Source: Ectobius pallidus
Taxonomy: Eukaryota > Arthropoda > Insecta > Blattodea > Ectobiidae
Reading direction: 5' to 3'
Length of the DNA stretch: 64,000 bases
NCBI GenBank assembly: GCA_964059195.1
Contig: CAXKWD010000007.1
Coordinates: 155,667,269 to 155,731,268, forward strand
A program made the translations under genes and the position numbers. Shown here one piece after another: positions 43,900-56,275 of the stretch. Under the pieces are notes generated by a model. That model saw only the letters and a list, made by a program, of their open reading frames with translations, was not told where the DNA came from and made no database searches. Position 1 is the first letter of the stretch; each line of letters begins with the position of its first letter.

Positions 43900-44185
43900 A
43901 ATACAACAATTAGAGAAAATACATTCAACATTAATTAATTAAGCTATTCCTAAGTTACAATTACAATTTATTAAATAGGAAGTTGTATTGATTAATTTTA
44001 TTTTTGTCTATTTACTTCTCTATTTATCTGCATATATAAGCCTAGTAATTAATTTCATGTTTACACTCATTGTATCTCTTATTGCTAGAAAGTAAGATTT
44101 GTTTTGTATGTTATATTACATTATGTATTAACTATAGCCCTAACATGCTATGTAGCAAAATAGGGTTACAATAAAGGGAGATTCA
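43900..44185 (+). repeat. LINE-like 3' UTR fragment
   Basis: The segment aactatagccctaacatgct and agcaaaatagggttacaata resembles, in reverse, 60055-60125, which adjoins a LINE C-terminus at 60222-60510. This supports the same LINE family. Confidence 0.45.
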
Positions 44186-44965
44186 TAATAATATATATAC
44201 GCATATATATGTTCGCAATTCTGCGTTGACTTGAGAGAACAATTCCAGAGTTTGTTGTTCCATCGGAACATTTTTGTATTATATGAAAAGGCTCTTGAGT
44301 CTTTTCCTCTTCTTTTTCCACTATAAGCCTAATCATCAAGTTTTTACTGTGGAATCAAAACAGTGCGCGTTTCAAACTAAGTCTTACTATAGTCTATGCT
44401 CCAAAATGTGATCGTTAAAATGTATTTCATCTTTTAAAACCATAAAACGGATTGTCTATAACAATATGTATCTTTTATTTGCCTTTAAATTCTTTTTTTT
44501 TTTTTTTTTTGGCCTCGCTTTGAAATCAACTAAAAACTAATAGATTTATTGTAGAAATTAAATAATATTATTGTGAAATGTCTCATATTAACCACTTTTG
44601 TCTTGGCCAAAAGTTTAAAGAAAATAGGAAAATTAAGAGTAGGGACTACACCACTGAACGAAACAGATGTTTATTGTATAAGAATTCCCTGTTTCTTTAA
44701 AAGTCCTTTGTGGCCGCCCTATAGCAATTTAATGGACGACAGTGTGGTTGGTTGGTATATGGTTATTTAACGACGGTGATGTACTGCAACTTAGACAGTA
44801 CACCACTCGCCTTCCACCGCTGAGTCCTAGGATTGGATTTCGGTGGATCTGTGTGGAATTTGCTTTGAAAAAAAAATGAGATTTGTAGTATTACATATGA
44901 TTGTAATGGAGCATGATGTAAATAAATAAATTAATTTAAAAAAAAAAATAATAATAATAATAATA
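44186..44965. other. Mostly unannotated; possible LINE tail at the end
   Basis: A poly-T run at about 44491-44510 and a (taa)n-like tail at 44920-44965 after gtaaataaataaattaattt are the only features seen. The tail may mark another LINE 3' end. Confidence 0.3.
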
Positions 44966-45389
44966 CCTTAAAAACTATGAAACTGGACTTCTCAAATGTT
45001 ATTGTTTTTACTTATTATTATTGTATTGGTATTGTTATTATTGTTAATATTGTTATTATTAATATTCATAATAATTATAGCTGTAGTATAGGTTCTACGA
45101 ACGTTTTATTCATTCATATGACCTCTGTATTATTTATTATACGAGAACAGAAGTGCGTGATAAGTCATAGAGCAAGTTATAAGCCGCTTCACATGAGTAT
45201 CAGCTTATTACGTGGTCGGCTGATTGGAGATAGTAACACAAACACTGTTCACAAATTTCACGCAAAGCAGGCTGATGTAGCATCAGTAATTATAAGAAAT
45301 TTGGTTGTGATAGGTCAGATGGTCAAACATTTGCATGTACGGTACTTTAATAGCTACAGGCTGTATCCCTATAATATAAAACCAAATGA

Positions 45390-45625
45390 CTGACTGACAT
45401 TAATGTTTGTCCACTTTCAGATGAGCTAGAAATTTGAAATTTGGCACACTTATAGCTTTTATCCTGTATCCGACGGGAAAATTCCCAAATCTTCATTATT
45501 TTTTTTATTTTTGCCCCTAAAAAGCCTTCAAAAGTGCGGACGCATTTTAAAGTCTCTGCTCAGTTCTCATGACAACAATATTGTTGGCAGTATTCACATA
45601 AGGCTTTGGAAGTTACAATACACTA
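45390..45625 (+). repeat. Diverged relative of repeat R1
   Basis: Contains agttctcatgacaacaatat, and gtattcacataaggctttgg with gaagttacaatacac, resembling parts of 2695-3290. Confidence 0.4.
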
Positions 45626-45650
45626 GGTTTTTTAAAAAAATTCCTTAAAC

Positions 45651-45860
45651 CGAGCAAAGTGGCTGAGATGGTAACGTCTTGGGCTCACATTCGGGAGGTC
45701 CCAGGTTCAAATCCCGTAGCCGACCAATTTGACATGGGGTTTTTCATTATTTCCCCAGTTGGAAAGGCAAATGCCGAATTGGACATTTAAATACCACGAA
45801 TCGTCCTCGCTATTTCATCCTATAAGGTTGAAAGATAGCTGGAATATATACAAGTGTGTA
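45651..45860 (+). repeat. tRNA-derived SINE, family D, copy 1
   Basis: A box tggctgagatggta and B box ggttcaaatcccg near 45712-45724 form a tRNA-like head. The body contains ggcaaatgccgaattggaca. Other copies are at 48194 and 61463. Confidence 0.75.
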
Positions 45861-46265
45861 TCATGAATTAATTGACTAAATAAGGGCAATTTGTTTTGGC
45901 ATTTTCATTTCAGGATACGGGCCTTTTTGGGTCTTTTTTAGCATTTTTTTATCTTTTTAATAGAGTGTTGCATTACGCTGTATTTTGAAAATTTTAGTCA
46001 TATTTCTGTTTTTAATGCAAAGAACGTCCGTATGAAAATGGTATATCACTGTGTGACTTTCACTGTGTCATTCATTTGTGTATTAGAGTTGAATGAGGTA
46101 TTTGCTATGGGCAATTTTATGGGCAATTTTATGGGCATGACAGATCAGAAACACACACATATATATATATTTGCAAAAGGTGTCAAATAGTATTAATTTA
46201 CTTACTTCGTTAGTAACAAAGTAAGAGAGTTTTATATTGTTAATTTCATTATAAAACACTGTCGT

Positions 46266-46400
46266 GCCCAAGGTTGCGGGTTCGATCCCGGCCCAGGTCT
46301 ATGGCATTTATGTGTGCATCAGTAGATTTACTGGCATATAAAATAACTCCTGCAGGACAAAATTCCGGCACACCGGCGACGGTCACAGGCCAAATTTGCA
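46266..46400 (+). repeat. SINE family C, copy 2, 5' truncated
   Basis: B box gcgggttcgatcccggccc, then agtagatttactggcatata and aattccggcacaccggcgac, shared with 10805-11035. The A-box part is missing. Confidence 0.7.
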
Positions 46401-47540
46401 GTACATCCCTGTCGTTCAATAACTATATGACAACCAACCACACTGTTGTCCATTAAATTGCTCTGTAAAATCAACTCATTGTTTTTTTAATAACTGATTA
46501 TAAGTAGGCCTAATTTAATAATGGATAATTTATTGGAATTTTTTGTGTCATTTTTTACTATTTTAATGGCTTTTTTTATTTTGCATTTTTTCCGTTATTT
46601 GACTACTGATCACAGAACCACATAAGCAGACATGTCTCTTATATATGTGTAAATATATATATATTATTCAGGGGACCTCGAAAAATGTATGTATCTTGAA
46701 AACCAGCATCGAATTTCACGGTTGAACATACTACTTCTTCTACCTTTATTATCTATGGTACGGATAGTCAAACAGAACTAAGATAGGAAAAAGTGAAAAA
46801 TGCCTCAGGAAAAAAGATATTAACATTGACTGCTAAATTTAAAAAATCTGCTAGGTCATTACAATACCCCGTCTCGGCCAACTTACTCGGTGTTTTATTT
46901 TATTTAAAAAATGAAGTTGGTTTTGTTACGTCAAATACACTTGCAGACACAGTAACACTGTCATATTGCAAGTGATATGTTTTGATTTCCATTTCAATTC
47001 ATTTTTATAACAATAATATTGGAGATGAAAGCTTTAAGTGACTCATTCTATATATAAAGTCATTCTCGTATATCTTTTCGCGGTCTCTTTTACAAATTTA
47101 CCTTTTGCTTTTCACTGTGCTATCTGATTTCTCTCTTTTCATAACAAGTGAGAGTCAATTAGTGAAGGGGGAAATCAATTGAGATGTGAAGATACAAACA
47201 CAAGCTCTTCCACTTGTAACAACTTTATGAGACTGAAAGGATGGCTTCCTCTTTAAATCGACTCTTTTACGTTTAAAATTCAAAATTAAACTGCTTTCAT
47301 TAAAAATGACATGAATTATTCAAGTGTTTTGATTTGCAAAGCACATTTGTATCATTGGTGTTTGTGTTTAAATAAATATGCAATAAAGATGAAAAGAATT
47401 CAGGCTATTCAGATTTTTAGTTTGAGTTATATTATTAATTTGCGACGTTTAAATTCCACCATAAAACCGCTTAAAATAGGGTTGCCAACTTTAACTGGAA
47501 CCAAAAACGGACAGCTCCAAAATTAATACAGTAATAATAC
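46401..47540. other. No recognised feature
   Basis: AT-rich, with short incidental frames and a small (at)n run near 46652-46666. Confidence 0.3.
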
Positions 47541-47660
47541 TGTTGTTGTTATTATTGTTACTACAGGTAATTATTAGGGCAAGGCATTTGATGATTTTGC
47601 ATTTATTATTATTGTTATTATTGTTATTACAGGTAATTATAAGGGCAAGGCAATTGATGA
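47540..47660 (+). repeat. Short tandem duplication
   Basis: ggtaattattagggcaaggc and ggtaattataagggcaaggc occur about 66 bp apart, each followed by a ttgatgattttt-like word and preceded by attgttatta runs. Confidence 0.7.
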
Positions 47661-47689
47661 TTTTTCATTTTTTATATAAAAGTTGAAAG

Positions 47690-47900
47690 ATAGCTCGATG
47701 TGTATAATTAAATAATTGATTAAATAAGGGCAATTCGTTTTTTCCATTTTTGTTTTTGTTTTATTTTGCATTTTTCGTCATTTTCAAGAGATAGGTCTTT
47801 TTGGCAATTTTTAGGTCATTTTATGCATTTTTAGGTCATTTTGGCGTTTATAGATCTTTTTGAGATTTTAGGCCGTGTTTCAGTGGAGGTAGAGAGAGCT
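47690..47900 (+). repeat. Repeat R4, copy 1
   Basis: The words taaataagggcaatt, ttttcgtcattttcaag and tttttaggtcatttt recur in reverse complement at about 59885-60035. Class unknown. Confidence 0.6.
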
Positions 47901-48135
47901 TTCCATGTACAAATCGTTACTTTCAGACAACAGACAATCGTTTTTATTTGAGAATCTCCGCCAAGTGTTCATGGTTAATTTTAATTCAGGTTTTTTTGTA
48001 AAGACCATAGCGGTTTGTCTTGTAGCAATAATTTTTTTTTCTTCTAAATGTCACATATTCGCTTGGGGAATTTGATGGGCATGACAGTTCAGAAATATTT
48101 TTTTTTCGCTAAGAATGTCCAAGTAGTATGAAAAT

Positions 48136-48545
48136 ATAGAACTCCATTTTACAAATAGGCCTATGTTTATATTACATTAGTAATTTAGAAATAGAAATAC
48201 CCGAGATGGTAACGTCTTGGATTGCATTCGGGAGGTCCCAGGTTCAAATCCGGTCAATTTGACATGGGTTTTTTCATGAATTCCTCAGTCGTAAAGGCAA
48301 ATGCCGAATTGCATATTCACATACCATGAATCTTCCTCACCATTTCATCCTGTATCATATCCATTTAAATTAATATCAGTTGAAATTTACTCCATAAAAA
48401 TACACCAATAATAGAAACAATTGACAATGAATAGTTCCATGGCCTACCCTGTTATATAGGCACAGATCCCGAACTCTTGATATGGCCTCGTAGCTAAAAG
48501 GAGTATAAACACAACTGAATTAAAACAAAAAATACTGTCGTTTGT
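48136..48545 (+). repeat. SINE family D, copy 2, in a longer duplicated block
   Basis: The tRNA-like segment starts about 48194 (gagatggtaacgtcttgg), with B box ggttcaaatcc. Homology to 61411-61800 extends beyond the SINE in both directions. Confidence 0.75.
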
Positions 48546-48671
48546 TGTAAGGACTTTAAACATAAATTATATGAAACTTGAATTTTATTTTCCTTTTCTA
48601 GTGGGCACCCCAAATAATGTTTACAATAGCGTCTTTGCGTAACGCCTGAGATAAATTAAATGTTTTTCACT

Positions 48672-49440
48672 GGCAAAGAAACAAGAAATATTGCAAGGAA
48701 TGATTGACAGGCTGGTGGAAACAGGAAGAAAGTATGGAATGGAAATCAACATAGGTAAATCGAAGGTGATGAGGATATCGAAGAGAGAAGAGCCGCTTCA
48801 AATTATCATGGGAAATCAAGAATTAGAGAACGTGAACCAGTTCAAATACTTAGGAAGTGTACTGACGAAAGATGCCTATTGCACCAAGGAGATAAGATCA
48901 AGAATTGCCATGGCCAAGAAAGCATTTATGAAGAAGAGAACTCTGCTAACTAGTAGTCTGAACCTAGAGCTACGTAAAAACCTGGTGAAGTGTTATATTT
49001 GGAGTATTGCTTTGTATGGATCAGAGACATGGACTTTGAGGAAATTAGAGAAGAAATATTTAGAAAGTTTTGAAATGTGGTGCTAGAGACAGATAGAAAA
49101 TATAAAGTGGATGGACATGGTGACAAACGAAGAGGTTCTGAGTAGAGTGGGTGAGAAGAAGTCAATCATACACACAATTCGTCAGAGGAAAGCAAACTGG
49201 GTTGGGCACATTCTCAGAAGGAACTGCTTATTACATGATGTCGTAGAAGGAAGATTGGAGGGTACAACTAGACTTGGAAGAAGAAGAATTGAGCTGTTGG
49301 ACGATTTAAGGGAAAAGCGGAAATATTGGATGCTGAAGGAGGAAGCAGAGGATAGACAGTTTTGGAAAACAAAATTCGCGTACCAAGTTTTAAAACCTGC
49401 CGGAAGGCAGAATACTTACTACTACTTACTACTACTACTT
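48672..49440 (+). pseudogene. LINE C-terminal RT/tail domain, one nonsense codon
   Basis: This is the 3' end of a non-LTR retrotransposon. The frame reads MEINIGKSKVMRISKREEPL, NQFKYLGSVLTKDA, then LYGSETWTLRKLEKKYLES and FEMWC. A TAG at 49084-49086 replaces what is usually a tryptophan codon, after which the same frame continues: RQIENIKWMD, KANWVGHILRRNCLLHDVVE and RRRIELLDDLREKR. It is 5' truncated, without the palm motif, and ends in an (act)n-like simple tail (49415-49440). The single stop suggests fairly recent decay. Confidence 0.9.
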
Positions 49441-49867
49441 TCCCCAGACATGGTGTGTACACACATCTTAGGTATCACTTGTTTAGTGTCGGCGTGATGT
49501 TCCTGAAATAGGGTGCTAGTAGAATATGCCTGTAACAGTTGTGGTGTGTGTAAATTCGGTTTGGTAATATTTAAAGGCTCCGAACAGTCCATAATTACAG
49601 TGAGGGAAAGATACACATGTGTCAATCAATATTATCCAAACCATAACACACAGAGGAAATTATACACAGCGGCGTGAGAGACTGTCAAAATGGTAAATAA
49701 TACTAAAACTGCTGTCCATGCAAAAACAAAACAAAATGTGAGAGCGTTTGGTAAAATAGACGCCCCTTGGGATTTGCTACATTTGTGCATATTGCAGTTT
49801 TTGCATTTGGAAAGTAGGATAATATAATATTCTTTCACTAGTATGGAATTATTGCTTAAAAGGTAAC

Positions 49868-50136
49868 AATTGGCAATCCCTGAATGGGCCATGGAGACCC
49901 CCTAGGGTTTCCAGAAGGGCTCCCGGATTGTGACTTACGGCACATGAAGGTGGCAAGGTTGTCAGCCCTACGCACTGGAATACTCCTGTATGTTAGAGGC
50001 TGAGTCGATCTAAGGGCCATAGTGCCACCAGAAGGATTAGGCCAATTGAAAAATCTCAACGACTTCATCGGGAATCGATTCCGCTACCTTCCGGTTTGTA
50101 ACGCAGTGCCATAACAACTACACCACGACATACCCC
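49868..50136 (-). repeat. SINE family A, copy 4
   Basis: Minus-strand copy with internal deletions in the body. The B box complement region is diverged (cgggaatcgattccgc near 50069). It adjoins a family E fragment. Confidence 0.75.
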
Positions 50137-50139
50137 CTT

Positions 50140-50345
50140 CATTCCATCCGCAAATTGTTCAGAGTGTGTGAGCTGATGGTGTGTCTCGTCCTATATGTCC
50201 ATGAAGTCTCGGCATCCCCGGCATTGGGATGATAAGTCCTTCTCTGGTTAAAAATGTATGTATGCGATCCAAAGAGAATTCCTCTTCCGTCGACCTAGCG
50301 GTGTGGCCCGCATAACTTAAACGACCCTACAACGAGAGAGGTTGA
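50140..50345 (+). repeat. SINE family E fragment, copy 2
   Basis: gtgtctcgtcctatatgtcc, tccccggcattgggatga and gaccctacaacgagagaggt match the second half of 16550-16935. Confidence 0.6.
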
Positions 50346-51534
50346 AGTAAGAGAAATAAGAAGATAGAATGAAATTAAGAAATAATTAAATAAATAAGAA
50401 GAGAAGGAAGACAGAAATAAAGGAATGCAAAGAGTGCGGAAATGTGAAATCGCGAAAATGCCGAAATTCACAAAATGCAGATTGCAAAAAATGCACTGAC
50501 TGATTTTAATGAACTATATTTCCTTTTTCCTTACGGCTGCCTTTGTTATAACGATTTCTTTCTTCTACTCTTCTCAACCCGACTTAAAGAGTTTTCTTTT
50601 ATCCAAACTATACTAAAAAGTCTTTCACAACTATTCCATCATTATTTTAGACGATATTAAAGATATAAAAATAGTTCCTCCGCTGGTGTTGAATCAATAG
50701 CCATAGAATAAAACAACAAAGCAAGTACCGCGTACTCTTGTGAGCTAATGAAGCCAATGTACCAATTAAGATCTATGCGTTATTAATGCATACGGCCATT
50801 ACTCTTTGTTATAAAGGACGCTTTAATTATTGGAGCAAAATCTAGGTAAAATAGATGTTATAGAGAGAAGGAATATGATACTTCGGTTCTGCATGAAAAC
50901 ATATGCCAGGCGATACATAAGTTCAGGATATTACAGCTGTTGAATGAATGAATGAATTAATTAATTCATTCATTCATTAATTTAGCCGATAAGATCCCAT
51001 GAAGGGTTATGGCCTCCTATCTAAGGGAGAGCTCGTTCATTGTCCTCATGTGTGAGCTGGTCCACATGATTTTGATCTGTTTACTTCACTTAAAAAGTGG
51101 TGAATGACAGCGGCGACACTTGGGAAATCCACGCGACTAGAAGAGCACCTGTTCTATGTCGGTGTCGGTGCAGATTTTTCGGATTAAGGAACAATGCTAT
51201 TATATTCTTTTGTAGGTAGGCGATGGTTTGGGACGAGGTCTTCTTAAAATGGCACGAACATTATTTTAATATGTTTTAAAAACTAATACAGGGTTTATAA
51301 CAAACTAAAAATCCGGCCCCTAGTAATATCTTACCAGCTGGTTATCCACCATTTGTAGGATGAAAAAGTATTTTGCACGGTTTTTACCCTTACTCGAGAA
51401 ACATTACTTCCTTTCTGCAGTGAGCTTGACGTTCTTCCGGAGTTTAAGAAAGACGCATCTCTGCTTCTACGTATCTCCATGAGAACCACTTTGTTTGTTC
51501 ATTTGTGCGGCATTCTTTCAATATTTGAACTGAC
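50346..51534. other. No gene; includes a small perfect palindrome
   Basis: A purine-rich stretch (50345-50420) and a short palindrome at about 50943-50978 (gaatgaatgaat...attcattcattc) are the only structures seen. Confidence 0.4.
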
Positions 51535-52207
51535 AAAAATCCCTTTAGACAAGCCTATAGGCTGAGGTAGATTTCGAAGTGCTTTTGGTTTAATTTACTG
51601 TCGCTGCGTAGCACTCTTCTTCTTTAGCCTTGGCATGACAAACCCGCAATAATAACTGCAAAAAAGAGGAAAGAGCATTTTTCAAACATTCAAATCTCGC
51701 CTTATATGAGAACTATCAAGAAACTAGTTATTGATTTGTAGATTACACATAAAGAGCTTTTCAACGATACCCCACAAGACGTAGTTTCAAAAATTTCTAA
51801 TTTAGATCCCCCCACCCCACCCCTACTCGTACCACCAAAACCCCGAATCGTTGGTGTCACTGTGAACTCCATAGGGAGTACTCTAATTTATTCAAACAAA
51901 GTTTCCCTCTATACTTCATAGGGGCCGAGATATAAATGGGCCGACCATTCCCTTGGGGCGATTTTGCACATTAACGAACTTGTCCGAACTATTAGGCCTA
52001 GAAATAACATAATAAAATTTGGTTCAAATATCTTCGAAATTACGGCCACTAGCGTGTAAAGATGCATATATATATTTTAAAAAAATTTTGAACGGGCGGT
52101 GGTTTCGTACTTAGGAGGCATGAAACGTATAGATATGAAAGATTTTTTCGAAAGTCATGACATGGTATCGATTGCAACAGGTAGATTTTTCTTCGAAATC
52201 TACCTAA
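51535..52207 (+). repeat. Dispersed repeat R2, copy 2
   Basis: Same orientation as 4297-5014, lacking the poly-T run and part of the C-rich block. Ends with the same gtagattt...aaatctac hairpin. Confidence 0.75.
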
Positions 52208-52474
52208 TTATGTGCCAAAATACCACATTGCTCTTAATGATTGTTTCTTGATAATTATTTTGATACAACTGTCGTGTAAAGTGTTGTAGCCAAGTAGGCT
52301 TATCTACTTTTTATTTTTTTTATTTAAGATTTATTCAAATCAAATTAAATAATTATCAAACAAATAAACAAATTTATCATATATTACAAAACCTTAGGCG
52401 TAGTTTAGCTCTTGGTCGACAACCCACATTTACTTAGATATTGTAACGCCAACCCCGTCTATTCACAATCCAAT
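52208..52474. other. No recognised feature
   Basis: AT-rich filler between repeat R2 and the hairpin. Confidence 0.3.
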
Positions 52475-52573
52475 GCACAGCGCGCCTCCTGCAAGCGAGT
52501 AGACTACCCGCACAACAATTTTGTAGAATTTGTTGTGCAAGTAGTCTAGTCGCATTCAGCAGGCGCTCTGTGC
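52475..52573. repeat. 99-nt hairpin with 44-bp arms
   Basis: Arms 52475-52518 and 52530-52573 pair at 37 of 44 positions with no bulge and an 11-nt loop (ttttgtagaat). It is GC-richer than its surroundings. It could be a foldback remnant or a pre-miRNA-like structure. There is no evidence of expression. Confidence 0.7.
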
Positions 52574-53090
52574 GTAAACCAATCCATAATATCAAAACAT
52601 TGCAATTAAAGTTTCAAACAATGAATTTTCAATGGTGCAATAAAACATTTTACGTCATTAGGTTGAAACTTCTATATTTTTATATCCATTGCTTTCTTAT
52701 CAAAAATAATACTTTGCCTAATTTTTTAAAGCTTGTTCCTTTTTTTTATGTTTTTATTTTATTTTCCACGTTGCTAAGAATTTCTTATCTATAAACATTT
52801 CTCCTGCATTTTCATTTGAACTGCAAAGTGGACACATTCTTTTTTCATATTCTTTCTTGTATTTCTCCACGTCCGGAAACCTAACCTCTACCATGCTAAA
52901 CCTATCCTCTCTACTTTATTATTATTATTATTATTGTAAAAATAAGTTCCTAACTTTCTATTTGTTTTTATTTATCTATGAAATAACCCCTTTAACAGAA
53001 TATATAATTGCACTAGCAGGTACCCGCGGCTTCGCCCGCGATTACTTACTCAACTGCTAGATATTGTGCTTCAATCATTTATGTAACATA

Positions 53091-53972
53091 ATAGCTATTT
53101 ATGTATCAAGTACGCAAAATAACGCTTTAGCGGACGAATCTAGTATAGCGGCCGAGGCGTAAGCCGAGGCTGAAATACTGGATGAGTCCGCTAAAGTTTT
53201 TGCGTACGTGGTGCATACAATATTTTTTAGTAAAAGTTCTATAAATTATATGAAATAATACAAAAAAATACCGTATAATTAATTATAATGAAAGGCAGTC
53301 AGTCATTTCTTTAAGTTATATTGTCTTGGCCATCTAGATCATAAAACAATGACCGTACGTATCAATAACAAATGTGGTAGTATATATGCATAATATATGA
53401 GTCCCTTGTTTGTAAACAATATTGCATACCAACTAGTATTTATGAAAAGCTTGTGAAAATATAAATGATAATACCGAGGAAATTTCAATCCAAGCCCGAA
53501 ACATTGAATTGGAGCTGCTACCAGCAACTTCACGGCAGAAATAGGCTATGAGAAGGGATATATTACGGCATTTAAATGCTGTTCGTCCATGGTAAGGAAT
53601 GTTTTTCATGTGAACCAAAATGTGAAAAGTTGTTGGCTTATATTTGTTGTCATGTGATGAAGTGGGCTACCGTGTTTTGCAAAAAATCCTGGTAAAGTTT
53701 TTGATTATCATAAAGAAACGTGTTGGCTTAAATTTGTTGTTTTATGACCAATTATATGCGTAAATCCATGTTTTTGGTGTGACTGGTCAATGCCGTCTGG
53801 GTTTTGTTTATAGATTGCCATGACGACTTTAAAGGACAAGGCCGCTAAAATTGCATTTTGAATGCAGTTTGAATGCACTTTTATGCAATTTTAGCGGACT
53901 TGTCCTTTAAAGTGCAGCTTTTCGGCGTGCTACCAGTCCGATAAGCAGCTGTTTTAGAGAGCGTGTACAAAA
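53091..53972 (+). repeat. 882-bp tandem repeat, unit 1
   Basis: Begins atagctatttatgtatcaag and ends agagcgtgtacaaaa. It contains two inverted structures. One is ctttagcggac (53125-53135) pairing with gtccgctaaag (53186-53196). The second is a 22-bp-arm hairpin near 53835-53908 built on gccgctaaaattgca/tgcaattttagcgg. The tttagcgg word occurs repeatedly. No coding frame. Confidence 0.92.
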
Positions 53973-54861
53973 ATAGCTATTTATGTATCAAGTACGCAAA
54001 ATAACGCTTTAGCGGACGAATCTAGTATAGCGGCCGAGGCGAAAGCCGAGGCTGAAATACTGGATGAGTCCGCTAAAGTTTTTGCGTACGTGGTGCATAC
54101 AATATTTTTTTAGTAAAAGTTCTATAAATTATATGAAATAAAACAAAAAATACCGTATAATTAATTATAATGAAAGACAGTCAGTCATTTCTTTAAGTTA
54201 TATTGTCATGGCCATCTAGATCATAAAAAACAATGACCGTACGTAGCAATAACAAATGTGGTAGTATAGATGCATAATATATGAGTCCCTTGTTTGTAAA
54301 CAATATTGCATACCAACTAGTATTTATGAAAAGCTTGTGAAAATATAAATGATAATACCGAGGAAATTTCAATCCAAGCCAGAAACATTGAATTGGAGCT
54401 GCTACCAGCAACTTCACGGCAGAAATAGGCTATGAGAAGGGATATATTACAGCATTTAAATGCTGTTCGTCCATGGTAAGGAATGTTTTTCAAGTGAACC
54501 AAAATGTGAAAAGTTGTTGGCTTATATTTGTTGTCATGTGATGAAGTGGGCTACCGTGTTTTGCGAAAAATCCTGGTAAAGTTTCTGATTATCATAAAGA
54601 AACGTGTTGGCTTAAATTTGTTGTTTTATGACCAATTATATGCGTAAATCCATGTTAAAGTTGGTGTGACTGGTCAATGCCATCTGGGTTTTGTTTATAG
54701 ATTGCCATGACGACTTTAAAGGACAAGGCCGCTAAAATTGCATTTTGAATGCAGTTTGAATGCACTTTTATGCAATTTTAGCGGACTTGTCCTTTAAAGT
54801 GCAGCTTTTCGGCGTGTCACCAGTCCGATAAGAAGCTGTTTTAGAGAGCGTGTACTAAAAA
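53973..54861 (+). repeat. 882-bp tandem repeat, unit 2
   Basis: Direct continuation of unit 1 with the same landmarks at an offset of about 882 bp. Very similar by eye. Confidence 0.92.
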
Positions 54862-55465
54862 AATAATTAAAATATTATATTTCTTAACACTGACATCGTT
54901 TTTACATAAATTGGAGGAATTACGTAATTTTACTCTTATTATATTGTTTAACGTTAAAAATATAAATAAACGAACAAAACCAATCTTATGCTACCATATG
55001 GGCATACAAATTCCAAATGAAACTATTAAAATGAACCACCATAGATTCATGAACCTTACCCAAATCATGGATAAACAATTTTATTATAACGATTGATACT
55101 TAAAAGCCTGGTTTCGAGGTGCATTTCACGATCAAAGTGCGCCACCCGGGGAAAAAAGACCTCAGATTAGAGTTCTCTAGCCCAAAAAAACCCCGCATAG
55201 TGTTTTTCGTCCAAATCATTCCGTGTTTCCCCATTAAGGCTTTGCCCGCGAAATTTGTAAGCTGTAAAGAACATATTGATTAATTCGAACATTTCGATTA
55301 AAAGGTTGAATTTACTGATTATTTCACATCATCTACAAAATTTTGAAATACACAATTTACTCAAATATAAATTTTAATACCTTCTCTAATTTTCAAAGTC
55401 TTGTTTCATTTATTTCCAAAGCCATTTGTAAAGATGCCAACAATACACTGTTGTCATGTGAACTG

Positions 55466-55670
55466 TGGTTCGATTCCCGGTAGCTTCTCGGATTTTTCTG
55501 AGGTGTGGAAGTTTGGTACGGGGTGCTCTCAGCCTTGTGATTCAAACTGAGGAGTTACTTGACCACATACCCCCCAATCCTGCCATCTGCCTACTGGAAT
55601 GACGCAGCTGTCGGGTTGTAGGCCTGGTCCCTTCAAGGATGTAGCGCCACGGAGTTCAGTTTAGTTTTAA
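55466..55670 (+). repeat. SINE family B, 5' truncated copy
   Basis: Starts within the B box (gtggttcgattcccgg) and carries cggatttttctgaggtg and gtagcgccacggagttcagt. Confidence 0.8.
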
Positions 55671-55964
55671 GAGAGAACAGTGAAATTTACAAATGTACAT
55701 ACATACTTCTACTGGTATTACAAGAAGGCCATGAAATATTCATATTCTTCTGTTTATGTTGTTATTGTATCATGGCTAGTGTTCATGTAACTGTTATTGA
55801 ATTTTAAAGATTATGATACCAACTTAAGTTAAATATAGAGAATGAGTCAACAATGATTTTTCAGGGTATAAAATATGTTCATACAGAATTTCAGTTCTTT
55901 CAGGTTAGTAGATTTTGTGACAAATCGGAATTGACAGAGATGGAACCATTAGACTTTTATGTAA

Positions 55965-56261
55965 AAGTGTTCCGTATACAGGTAATGGAGGCCCATAGGG
56001 TTCCAGAAGGTTGAGGCTCCCAAATTTTAGACATTCGGCACGTGAAGGTGGTAAGGTTGTCAGCCTTACAGACCGGCCGCCTTTACCCCCAGGAATGCTC
56101 CTGGTACTCATTTATGTTAGAGGCTGAGTCGACCCCGGGGCCATAGTTCCACCAGAAAGATTAAGCCAATTGAAAAACTCCAACGACCTCATCGGGAATC
56201 AAACCCGCAACCTTCCGGTTTGTAGCGCAGTGCCTCAACCACTACGCTACGGCGTATCCCC
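55965..56261 (-). repeat. SINE family A, copy 5, full-length
   Basis: Complete minus-strand copy with the tRNA head at the right. 14-bp flanking repeats, agacttttatgtaa (55951-55964) and agatttttatgtaa (56262-56275), differ at one base. Confidence 0.9.
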
Positions 56262-56275
56262 AGATTTTTATGTAA

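Larger units (their letters stand above)
53013..55463 (-). mobile_element. Helitron H6, split by the 882-bp tandem pair
   Basis: The 3' end on the minus strand is cgcgggcgaagccgcgggta, cctg, CTAG (complement at 53013-53016). After the tandem repeats, 54862-55463 continues with Helitron interior (aataattaaaatattatatt, then cccgcatagtg, down to caacaatacactgttgtcat). The 5' end is missing where a SINE fragment begins. Confidence 0.6.

Noticed and set aside
48691..49086. A separate small host protein of 131 residues
   Set aside because: The same frame continues after a single TAG with the rest of a LINE C-terminus, so it is one broken LINE tail.
53110..53210. A functional hammerhead ribozyme
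   Set aside because: Only the stem II side resembles the core; an extra G interrupts CUGAUGA and stems I and III cannot be assigned. Kept only as a structured-repeat observation.
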